NCBI RefSeq assembly: GCF_900108185.1
Contig: NZ_FNVA01000001.1
Coordinates: 930,001-994,000, forward strand
DNA length: 64,000 nucleotides
Direction: 5' to 3'
Origin: Bryocella elongata
Lineage (GTDB): Bacteria; Acidobacteriota; Terriglobia; Terriglobales; Acidobacteriaceae
Position numbers and translations under genes: made by a program. Shown here one piece after another: positions 26,787 to 34,183 of this stretch. The notes under the pieces were generated by a model, which searched no databases, was not told the origin of the DNA, and saw nothing but the letters and a program-made list of their open reading frames with translations. Positions within the stretch are counted from its first letter, which is position 1. Each line of letters starts with the position of its first letter.

Positions 26787-28265
26787 CTAGGCTTTCACCG
26801 TACAAACAGGCTCCAACTCCGGCAGCTCTGCGACCAGCGCTCCAGCCCCCGTCAGCAACTCATCGATGACGTCCGACGCCGTGTAGCTAGTCTCTCCGGG
26901 CGGCAGAAACTCCCATACACGCTTCAGGTCATCGCCCACCGTCACCAGCGCGATCTCCTTGCGATACGCATTGCGGACCTGCCCCAGGCCAACGTTCGCG
27001 AGCAACGCGTTGCACAGGCACTTGCGCCCCACCGTGTCCTCAGCCTTGCCGCCCTTGGAGACGTACAGGCTCAGCGGCTCAGCCGGGCAGCGATATCCAA
27101 TACCGCCCTCTTCCGTGCGATAGGCTTCGCGCAGGAACCCAAGATCGCAGATACGTGGACGTTCGCCGCTCGTGTGAGCATCGGAGCCAGTTCCCTCCAG
27201 CATGCCAACCTTGAACGGAAACCCCGTCGGCGAAGCCACGGGATCCGTGAAGACCTCCGCAGTGCCAGCAATCGACTTCGCCAGCAGGCGCGACTTGAAC
27301 ACCGGGTCCAATCCGGACTCGTCGGCAAACTCAAACGCCGTACCCACCTGGATGCCCGTGGCGCCTTCCTGCAGCGCCAGCTTGAGCCCCTCGGCGCTGC
27401 CATAGCCGCCGGCCAGCCAGAACGGCACGCCCAGCTCGCGCAGCTTTGCAAAGTCCACCTGATCCCGTTCGCCGTAGACGGGCTCGCCCTTGTCGTTGAG
27501 CTGCATCTTGCCCCGTGGGGGAGCATTGTGGCCTCCAGCGCGGCTCATCTCGATCACCAGCCCGTTCACCACGCCATTGGCCTTCTTCACCATCGTCGTC
27601 GCCAGCGCATTCGACGAAACGATCGGCAGGAACTGCGGCCGCAGCAACGGCTCCAGTTCGCGCTCCATGTAATCGCGCGGATTGAAGCGTGCGACCATGT
27701 CATCGCCCTCCTCCGCACCCGTCACATGCATCGCATACTCCACCGGCTCATGCCGCGCGAGGCCGTCCAGCACTCCCGGTATACGCAGTGGAATCCCCGC
27801 CCCCATGATGATGTAGCTCACGCCCGCCAGCATCGCTCCATAGATCGTCGGCAGATGTGCGGCCTGAATCTTCTCCAGGTAGTTGATGCCCACCGGATTG
27901 TCGTGCTCCTTGCGCGCAAGGAAGACTTCGACGAAGTTGCTTACGATGCACAGCTCCACCGAAGCCCGCGAGTTATCACGCCCCAGCATCGGCGCCACCA
28001 TGTACGACGCGGTGCTCGCCTTGCCGCCGGGGACAAAGTAAGTGCTCAGAACGTTGTCTGCCATCGACGGAAATGGAAATGCCAGCAGGGCCCGGCGCAT
28101 ATGCCCACCCGGGTCTCCATCCTGAAGCCGCCGCACCAGGATCTGATCCAGCGCGGTGCCCGAGACCACGCCGAGTTGCCCACGCTTCGATACCGCTCTC
28201 GCAAGCTGCCAGTTCGACACGCCTGCACCCATACCACCCTGAATGATCACGGGATATTCGTTCAT
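26787..28265 (-). CDS. NPD-family flavoprotein (nitronate monooxygenase-like, long form)
   Basis: The 492-residue protein has the FMN-binding TIM-barrel motifs of the 2-nitropropane dioxygenase family: IIQGGMGAGVSNWQLARAV at the start, MSRAGGHNAPPRGK near 235, and WLAGGYGSAEGLKLALQEGATGIQVGTAF near 280. A C-terminal cysteine-containing part (GRKCLCNALL, YRCPAEP) makes it longer than classical nitronate monooxygenases (about 330-380), so the substrate could differ; PfaD-like enoyl-reductase activity is an alternative. ATG at 28265 is chosen because the conserved domain starts there. A perfect CRP-type palindrome lies 135 bases upstream. Confidence 0.75.
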   Translation of the reverse strand: MNEYPVIIQGGMGAGVSNWQLARAVSKRGQLGVVSGTALDQILVRRLQDGDPGGHMRRALLAFPFPSMADNVLSTYFVPGGKASTASYMVAPMLGRDNSRASVELCIVSNFVEVFLARKEHDNPVGINYLEKIQAAHLPTIYGAMLAGVSYIIMGAGIPLRIPGVLDGLARHEPVEYAMHVTGAEEGDDMVARFNPRDYMERELEPLLRPQFLPIVSSNALATTMVKKANGVVNGLVIEMSRAGGHNAPPRGKMQLNDKGEPVYGERDQVDFAKLRELGVPFWLAGGYGSAEGLKLALQEGATGIQVGTAFEFADESGLDPVFKSRLLAKSIAGTAEVFTDPVASPTGFPFKVGMLEGTGSDAHTSGERPRICDLGFLREAYRTEEGGIGYRCPAEPLSLYVSKGGKAEDTVGRKCLCNALLANVGLGQVRNAYRKEIALVTVGDDLKRVWEFLPPGETSYTASDVIDELLTGAGALVAELPELEPVCTVKA

Positions 28266-28399
28266 CATGCACTCAATTCTTCGCTTCAAAAAGACAGTGA
28301 ATTGTCGTAATTCCGTAACACATCGACGAGTAAGTGCATAACTCAAATCGAAGACGGAACCCACCATCTTTATGGATATCGCAAGCGCCGCACCGCGCG

Positions 28400-28415
28400 T
28401 GTGACGCGCGTCACA
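28400..28415. promoter_or_regulatory. Perfect CRP/FNR-superfamily-type operator
   Basis: The 16-base palindrome TGTGACGCGCGTCACA has the exact TGTGA-N6-TCACA half-sites bound by CRP-type regulators. It lies between the end of nadK and the start of the NPD-family gene, about 135 bases before the latter's ATG, a position suited to activation. A direct repeat (GATATCGC) flanks it on both sides. Confidence 0.6.
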
Positions 28416-28498
28416 GCAGATATCGCGGACGCCAGCAAAACGCTCATCCAGAGATAGGACAAGTCAACGGAAAACGGAAGATGAGCAACGGCTCTCCG

Positions 28499-29365
28499 CT
28501 AGCGCGAACCCCAGCTCAACTTCGACCGCAGCACATTGAACAGTCCATTCGGCCGCAGTCGAAGCAGCTTCACCGAGTGCTTCGAGCGCCTGCAATAGAT
28601 CGCATCGCCCAGCAACAGCTCCACTGCCTCCTGACCATCCACCGTCAGGTAGGTCTCGTGCGGCACCACATCCACCGCCACGCAGATCTCTGCATCTCCC
28701 GGCACCACGATCGGCCGGATCGTCAGCAGGTGCGGACAGATCGCCGTCAACACCATCGCGTCCAGCTGCGGCATCAGGATCGGCCCACCCGCGCCCAGGG
28801 TATACGCCGTAGAGCCCGTCGGAGTCGACACAATCACGCCGTCCGCGCGAAAGCCCGCTACCAGCTGCCCATCGAGCTTGATCGTGAACTCGCCCATGCG
28901 CGCAATCGCACCCTTTGCGATCACCACATCGTTCAGCGCGTCCCATGTTCGGAAGTGCCGCCCGTCGCGCACCAGCTCCGCGCACATCAACGATCGCTCG
29001 TCCAGCACCGCAGAACCTTGCATCCAGGCTTCAATCGTCTCGTAGAGCTCATTCACCGGGACCTCGGTCAGGAAGCCCAGCGAGCCAAGATTCACGCCAA
29101 CGATCGGTGTATTGGTCTGCGCGAACGCTCGCGCCGCCGACAACAGCGTTCCGTCGCCGCCCAGGGAGATGACCAGGTCCGGTTCATACTTCGGGAGATC
29201 CGTCCGATCGATGGGCTCGATCGTCTCCATGTCCACAAGATAAGCCGCACTCTCGGGATCCAGCAGAGATTCGTACCCATGCTGCCGCAACCATCCAATG
29301 AGCTCCGGAAGAAGTTGAGCGAGTTCGGGCTTCTGTGGCTTGGAGATCAACGCGGCGCGAAGCAT
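28499..29365 (-). CDS. nadK: NAD kinase
   Basis: The 288-residue enzyme phosphorylates NAD to NADP. It has the GGDGTLLSAAR nucleotide motif near residue 70, NDVVIAKG near 145 and the GFRADGVIVSTPTGSTAYTLGAGGPI signature near 170. The Gly-rich region and the domain length are normal for the bacterial family. It probably shares a leftward transcript with tlyA, whose stop lies 77 bases upstream of the nadK start. Confidence 0.95.
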   Translation of the reverse strand: MLRAALISKPQKPELAQLLPELIGWLRQHGYESLLDPESAAYLVDMETIEPIDRTDLPKYEPDLVISLGGDGTLLSAARAFAQTNTPIVGVNLGSLGFLTEVPVNELYETIEAWMQGSAVLDERSLMCAELVRDGRHFRTWDALNDVVIAKGAIARMGEFTIKLDGQLVAGFRADGVIVSTPTGSTAYTLGAGGPILMPQLDAMVLTAICPHLLTIRPIVVPGDAEICVAVDVVPHETYLTVDGQEAVELLLGDAIYCRRSKHSVKLLRLRPNGLFNVLRSKLSWGSR

Positions 29366-29442
29366 GGCACCAGTGTAAATCGCGCTGGCACAACATGAAC
29401 CCGCTCATCGGCAACGCGTGCCATCCGAGCACATGCTACCCG

Positions 29443-30219
29443 TCAGCCAAACCGAGCATGCAGCAGGAACTCCTTGTTCCCTTCCGTCCCCAGGATCGGT
29501 GAGTCGATCAACGCCAGCACCTCTCCGCCCTGTTCCACGATGCAATCCTTCACGCGGTCGATGGCCAGTTGATGCGCTTCAGGATCGCGCACAATGCCGC
29601 CTTTGCCTACATGCTCACGCCCCGCCTCGAACTGCGGCTTCACCAGCATCACGGCCTCGCCCTGCCACCGCGACTGCGGCTGTCCTTCGTCCGCCACGGG
29701 CACCAGGGCCTTCAGCACCGCAGGAAGCACCAGCGTCGCCGAAATGAAACTCACATCCATCGCAAAGAACGTAATGCGGCCACGCACCAGCTTGGCCAGC
29801 TGCCCAACCTCCAGCAGCCTCGCGTTGGTGCGCTCCAGCAGGGTCACGCGTTCATCCACGCGCAGCTTGTGCGCGATCTGCCCATAGCCGGTATCCACCG
29901 CCAGCACGCTCGTGGCGCCATGTTGCAGCATGCAGTCGGTAAAACCTCCGGTCGACGCTCCAATGTCCGCACACCTGCGGGAATCAAGCTTGATTCCCCA
30001 CGTCGCCAGCGCACCCTCCAGCTTCAGGCCGCCCCGGCTCACATAGGGCATGTCCTCGCCCAGCAGCCGGATGTTCGCATCCTCCGAGACTGAGGCCCCA
30101 GGCTTCTCGACCTTCTGTTCGTTGACCATCACCCGCCCGGCGAGAATCATCGCCTGCGCTCTTTCCCTCGAGGGCAACAACCCTCGGTCCACCAATACCT
30201 TGTCCAGTCGAAGCTTCAT
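29443..30219 (-). CDS. tlyA: TlyA-family rRNA 2'-O-methyltransferase (S4-FtsJ)
   Basis: The 258-residue protein has an N-terminal S4 RNA-binding domain (about 1-60: LDKVLVDRGLLPSRERAQAM) and an FtsJ/RrmJ-type methyltransferase (SAM motif ADIGASTGGFTD near 85). The catalytic set is visible around VSRGGLKLEGAL, AMDVSFIS, LVKPQFE and the terminal GNKEFLL. Mycobacterial TlyA methylates 16S and 23S rRNA cytidines, and capreomycin sensitivity depends on it. The older hemolysin annotation should not be taken literally. Likely co-transcribed with nadK. Confidence 0.9.
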   Translation of the reverse strand: MKLRLDKVLVDRGLLPSRERAQAMILAGRVMVNEQKVEKPGASVSEDANIRLLGEDMPYVSRGGLKLEGALATWGIKLDSRRCADIGASTGGFTDCMLQHGATSVLAVDTGYGQIAHKLRVDERVTLLERTNARLLEVGQLAKLVRGRITFFAMDVSFISATLVLPAVLKALVPVADEGQPQSRWQGEAVMLVKPQFEAGREHVGKGGIVRDPEAHQLAIDRVKDCIVEQGGEVLALIDSPILGTEGNKEFLLHARFG

Positions 30220-30413
30220 TTCCCGCCCATCTCTTCCTCTATCGTTTCACCTCACTCTCCGGAACGCCAACGCATGTCGATCGCACAGCGCCCCAACGAT
30301 GCCACAACAGTCAATTCCCCTTCCGGTTGACGTACACTGAGCTTCCGGACGAGCGGCTGTAATCCACACAAGCTACTTGCAGCAGCAATCCAAATTGAGG
30401 CCAGGTGCGTTTT

Positions 30414-30980
30414 ATGAACAGCGTGTACCAGGGACCAATGAGCGGATCGTTGGCCAGCGAGGACGACGCACTGCTCTTGGGCCGCGTAGAACGTGGCGAC
30501 GAGCAGGCGATGGCCGCGCTGTACGACCGCTATTCGAGACTGGTCTATTCGGTCGCTCTTCGCGTCTTGCGGGATGCCTCGGCAGCCGAAGACGTGTTGC
30601 AGGAGATCTTCATGCAGGTGTGGCGTAATCCGGACCGGTTCACAGCGACTCGCGGCAGCCTTGGTGGCTGGCTCGCGATTGTGTCGCGCAACCGCTCCAT
30701 CGATGCTCTTCGCCGCAAGCGCCCTACCGAGCAGGTCGAGGACGCCATCCTCGCCTCTCCGACCAATCTGGCCAACGAAGCCGAGCGTTCGCTCATGATG
30801 GAGCGCGCCAAGGTCGTGATCACACAGCTTCCCGCCGAACAGCGCAAGACCCTCGAGATGGCGTTCTTCGACGGCCTTACCCATACAGAGATCGCCGAGA
30901 TGACGGGCGACCCCCTCGGCACCGTCAAGACCCGCATCCGCAGCGCGCTGCTCACGCTGAGAAAGGCATTCCAGGCATGA
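30414..30980 (+). CDS. ECF-type RNA polymerase sigma factor
   Basis: The 188-residue sigma factor has region 2 (LYDRYSRLVYSVALRVLRDASAAEDVLQEIFMQVW) and region 4 (LPAEQRKTLEMAFFDGLTHTEIAEMTGDPLGTVKTRI), with no region 3, as in ECF/SigK-like factors. The ATG at 30414 has an AGG eight bases upstream; GTG at 30405 is an in-frame alternative. The stop overlaps the start of the anti-sigma gene (ATGA). Such pairs respond to envelope or oxidative stress. Confidence 0.92.
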   Translation: MNSVYQGPMSGSLASEDDALLLGRVERGDEQAMAALYDRYSRLVYSVALRVLRDASAAEDVLQEIFMQVWRNPDRFTATRGSLGGWLAIVSRNRSIDALRRKRPTEQVEDAILASPTNLANEAERSLMMERAKVVITQLPAEQRKTLEMAFFDGLTHTEIAEMTGDPLGTVKTRIRSALLTLRKAFQA

Positions 30981-31867
30981 ACACCGCTGACCATCTGACA
31001 GAAGACGACCTCGCGTTGTTTGCGCTTCAACTCTTCAGCGACGAAGAGCAGAAGCCAGTCGTCGCACATCTGGAAGAGTGCGAGGAGTGCCGCGTGAAGG
31101 TGGCTGAGGTCCAGGGCGACCTCGTAGCCTTTGCAGTCACCGCCGAACTCCACTCGCCTCCCGCCGCCGCCCGCGACCGCCTGCTCAAACAGGTTCAGCG
31201 CGAAAAGAAGCTCGTACCCATCGACCGCCCCTTGCCGCAACAGCAGCAGCTGCCGGTCGCGGAGCCGATGCTCGCCTCACGTAACAGTCTCCTCTTCTCG
31301 GAGCACATCGAAGAACCGACCACCCGCAGCTCCATGGGAGCCCTCGGCTGGGCTGGCTGGGCTGTCGCTGCCAGTGTCGCTGTCTTTGCAGGCGTCCAGT
31401 TCCATCAGCAGCAGAAGATGGAGCTGACCGTCGCATCCCTCACGACGAAGCTGAAGGCCGCCACACCGGCGGAAGATGCCGCACGCGCCCAGGAGGCCAT
31501 GAAGACCCTGACCGGCGCGGGAGCGATGCAGGTCTCCTTGCGCATCCCGCCGCCCGAAGGTGTCAAGGCGCCGCCGGCTCCTGAAGGTCACGTCGCCTAT
31601 GTCGCCGAGTCTGGCTCCATGGTCTTCATCGCCGATCATCTCACGCCGCTCCCCGCCTACAAGACCTATGAGCTGTGGGTGCTGCCCGCCAACGGGCACG
31701 ATCCCATAGCGGCCGGCATCTTCAAGCCCGACGGCAACGGCAGCGCCAACGTCGTCATGCCGAACCTGCCGAAGGGCGTTCCCGCAAGCGGCTTCGGCGT
31801 CACCATCGAAGACGACGGAGGCTCCAAGACCCCAACCAAGCCGATCATTCTTGTGGGAACCGTCTAG
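30977..31867 (+). CDS. RskA-like membrane anti-sigma factor
   Basis: The 296-residue protein has an N-terminal cytoplasmic anti-sigma domain with the H-x3-C-x2-C zinc motif (HLEECEECRVKV, residues 30-41). One transmembrane helix follows near 122-140 (GWAGWAVAASVAVFAGV), then an extracytoplasmic RskA-type domain (YKTYELWVLPANGHDPIAAGIFKPDGNGSA). It sequesters the upstream sigma factor until regulated proteolysis. Coupling by a four-base overlap fixes the stoichiometry. A strong terminator follows 25 bases after the stop. Confidence 0.92.
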   Translation: MNTADHLTEDDLALFALQLFSDEEQKPVVAHLEECEECRVKVAEVQGDLVAFAVTAELHSPPAAARDRLLKQVQREKKLVPIDRPLPQQQQLPVAEPMLASRNSLLFSEHIEEPTTRSSMGALGWAGWAVAASVAVFAGVQFHQQQKMELTVASLTTKLKAATPAEDAARAQEAMKTLTGAGAMQVSLRIPPPEGVKAPPAPEGHVAYVAESGSMVFIADHLTPLPAYKTYELWVLPANGHDPIAAGIFKPDGNGSANVVMPNLPKGVPASGFGVTIEDDGGSKTPTKPIILVGTV

Positions 31868-31892
31868 CCCGACCGCTTCCCCTTCTTTGTCT

Positions 31893-31914
31893 CCGGGTCC
31901 CTCACGGGACCCGG
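31893..31914 (+). terminator. Rho-independent terminator of the sigma/anti-sigma operon
   Basis: A perfect 9-bp GC-rich stem (CCGGGTCCC/GGGACCCGG) with a TCAC loop is followed by TTTCGTTT, 25 bases after the anti-sigma stop. Confidence 0.85.
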
Positions 31915-31966
31915 TTTCGTTTGCTGGAGCCACGTATCCGACACACCAGTTCCTCGCAGAGACACA

Positions 31967-31992
31967 AAAGGCCACCCCGAAGGGCGGCCTTT
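31967..31992. terminator. Second hairpin, probably terminating the leftward lipoprotein gene
   Basis: AAAGGCC-A-CCC pairs with GGG-C-GGCCTTT (one mismatch) around a CGAA tetraloop. It sits 22 bases beyond the stop of the leftward gene and after the first terminator of the rightward operon. The A and T ends allow use from either side. Confidence 0.7.
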
Positions 31993-32014
31993 GCGTTTGA
32001 AGGTTTATCGTCCG

Positions 32015-33436
32015 CTACTGAGCCGTCACCAGCACACGCACACCGGTTCCCTGCAGATTGATATGCTGCTGCACCGTGTTGGTATCCGTGTAGATCACCG
32101 AAAGGTAGTTGCTGTCGCCCGACGTCACGTAGACCTTGCCGGTCGGCGAGCCCGTCGTGGAGATCACGCTGTTCGGATGGCCGTAGATCAGTCCCGGGCT
32201 CGAGGTTGCCGTCGCTGTTCCAGCAGTCGTCGAGATCGCGCAGATCGTCGACACCACGGTGTCCGACGTCAGGCTGATCACGCTCACCGAACCTTCGCCT
32301 GCCGTGCACAGACCCGTCGAATCCGTCTGGTTGATCACGTAGGCAAAGCTGCCATCCTGCAGCACCGAGATCATCGATGGGTTGATGCCCACCTTCACCG
32401 TGGCTTCAATCGTGCCAAACGTCGCAGCGTCGGTTGGGTTGGACGTATTGCAACCCGGGTTGCCGACCACCGTCGTGACCGTGCAGAGCGGGATGTCGAT
32501 GATGCTCACCGTTCCCGCGCTCGTGCCGTTGCCTGCGCTCAGCACCAGCAGCTGCGTCGTCGTCGGAGAAAGATCGGCCCACACGGGATTCGTTCCCAGC
32601 GTGCCCGTAGCCGGAATCGTCGGGGTCGTCGAGTCCGCAGCATTGTTCGTCACATTGATGACCGAAACATTGCCCGAGCCCTTGTTCAGAACAAAAGCGC
32701 GGCGCGCATCGGAAGTCATCACACCGTAGATCGGCGTAACCCCCACCGGGATCGTCGCCGAAACTGCGATCGGGCTGGCCGATTCAAGCGCTGCCACCGA
32801 ACCCTTCGCTCCGCTCACGCTGCCCTGGCTGATCGCATACACGCGAGCCGTGCCCTGCGCGCCAAACACGTACACCGGGTTATCCGGCACCGCGACCTGC
32901 TCCAGCAGGGACGGCCCCGTCGAACTCAGCACCGCGATGGAAGCCGCCGCGGACGACGTCTGGGTCTCAGGAATGAACAGATCCGTCGCGGAACCCGAAA
33001 GCGTAATCGCCTGCACGCTCACCGGGGTGAGCCCCGCCGGCAACGTCGCCTGGACGATGTTCTGCGTGAGCAGGCTCGTCGGACTCGAGAGAGCGAAGGT
33101 GTCCAGCGCGCCGGCTGCATTGATCGTGAAACCCTGCGTACCGCCGGAGTTCACGGCGAAGTAGCTCGGGTTCGATTGAATCTGAGGCGTGGAGAGCACT
33201 GTGTCGCCGGAGACATCCACGAATGTCAACAGGCCCGGCTGCGTCGAGCTCGGGCTCGAGACCGCGACCGCGTACTTCGTCGGCTGGCTGGCGGGCCCAA
33301 CCGGATTGATCGCGCTGACCACTGGACGGTACGTCTCGCCGCAGCCGGTCAATAGCAGCGCGCAGCCAAGGGCTGCAACAACACCGAGCGATGGCCGACC
33401 ATCGCTTACAACAGGGTGCTTCCGAACTGGGTACAA
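32015..33436 (-). CDS. Surface lipoprotein with YncE/YVTN-like beta-propeller repeats
   Basis: The 473-residue protein has a lipoprotein signal with lipobox LLTGC near residues 29-33. The rest consists of repeated beta units typical of YncE/lactonase-like propellers (for example VYVFGAQGTARVYAISQG, RRAFVLNKGSGNVSVINVTNN, GSFAYVINQTDSTGL, KVYVTSGDSNYLSVIYTDTNTV). It is Ser/Thr/Ala rich, with no recognised catalytic residues. A role as an exported binding or structural protein is likely. A TACAAT box on the leftward strand at 33481-33486 may be its -10 element. Confidence 0.7.
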   Translation of the reverse strand: MYPVRKHPVVSDGRPSLGVVAALGCALLLTGCGETYRPVVSAINPVGPASQPTKYAVAVSSPSSTQPGLLTFVDVSGDTVLSTPQIQSNPSYFAVNSGGTQGFTINAAGALDTFALSSPTSLLTQNIVQATLPAGLTPVSVQAITLSGSATDLFIPETQTSSAAASIAVLSSTGPSLLEQVAVPDNPVYVFGAQGTARVYAISQGSVSGAKGSVAALESASPIAVSATIPVGVTPIYGVMTSDARRAFVLNKGSGNVSVINVTNNAADSTTPTIPATGTLGTNPVWADLSPTTTQLLVLSAGNGTSAGTVSIIDIPLCTVTTVVGNPGCNTSNPTDAATFGTIEATVKVGINPSMISVLQDGSFAYVINQTDSTGLCTAGEGSVSVISLTSDTVVSTICAISTTAGTATATSSPGLIYGHPNSVISTTGSPTGKVYVTSGDSNYLSVIYTDTNTVQQHINLQGTGVRVLVTAQ

Positions 33437-33469
33437 AAGTGCTCCACGAAGGTGCCGATATCAGGCCCC

Positions 33470-33503
33470 TACAGCGTTTGATTGTAAACGAATGCCCGCT
33501 GTA
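33470..33503. promoter_or_regulatory. Inverted repeat around the putative lipoprotein promoter
   Basis: TACAGCG and CGCTGTA flank a 20-base spacer containing a leftward TACAAT. The location, 34 bases before the lipoprotein start, suits an operator overlapping the promoter. Evidence is limited to the symmetry. Confidence 0.25.
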
Positions 33504-33723
33504 AACCACGCACTCGTCGCGGCCCGGTGCACTTCTCACCCGTCTACAGAGGAATACCCCGCCGCATGGCGCGAAACCTGTTACTTTCTTGCGTCATGCG
33601 CGTCTACTACCGGTCACACCGCAGCCGCAGGGTTTCCTGGCGCATCTGAGACTTGCTGCACCGGGCTCCTCAACAGAGCTTCCTCCATCTGTCACCCTGC
33701 CCCAACTTCTCCGAGGAGATCGC

Positions 33724-34170
33724 ATGAACGAGCCCGAAGTGATCCTGGAGATGCTCGGTGGCCCCTGCGCCCTACGTCCCGGCTCGCGCTCCGGACGTAC
33801 GCTGGCCGTCGTCGGCCTCTCCGATAATCCCGCCAGGCCCAGCTTCTCGGTCGCCAGCTACATGCAGGACCACGGCTATCGCATCCTCCCCGTGAACCCT
33901 TCGATTCCGTCCGCGCTCGGCGAGACCAGCTACCCGAGTCTGCGCGACTTGCCCATCAAGCCCGACGTCGTCAACGTCTTCCGCCTGCCCGGATTCATCC
34001 CCGACATCGTCGACGAGATGATCGAGCTCGGCCTCCGCAATCTCTGGGTACAGCTCGGCATCGTTCACGAAGAGGCTGCAGCCAAGGCCGAGGCCGCTGG
34101 AATCCACGTCGTCATGGACCGTTGCATCTTCATCGAACACCGCCGTCTCGCCCGCGAACTGGCGAGCTGA
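33724..34170 (+). CDS. CoA-binding domain protein (YccU-like)
   Basis: The 148-residue protein is a stand-alone Rossmann CoA-binding domain of the type found in succinyl-CoA ligase alpha subunits: TLAVVGLSDNPARPSFSVASYMQDHGYRILPVNPS at about 28-62, and IVHEEAAAKAEAAGIHVVMDRCIFIEH near the end. The ATG at 33724 is preceded by GAGGAG. The frame is open upstream, but that part shows no conserved sequence. Function is unknown beyond predicted CoA binding. Confidence 0.85.
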   Translation: MNEPEVILEMLGGPCALRPGSRSGRTLAVVGLSDNPARPSFSVASYMQDHGYRILPVNPSIPSALGETSYPSLRDLPIKPDVVNVFRLPGFIPDIVDEMIELGLRNLWVQLGIVHEEAAAKAEAAGIHVVMDRCIFIEHRRLARELAS

Positions 34171-34183
34171 AAACGCCTCTACA

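Noticed and set aside
33589..33723. Upstream extension of the CoA-binding gene
   Set aside because: The extra 45 codons are not conserved in character. ATG at 33724 has an ideal GAGGAG site.
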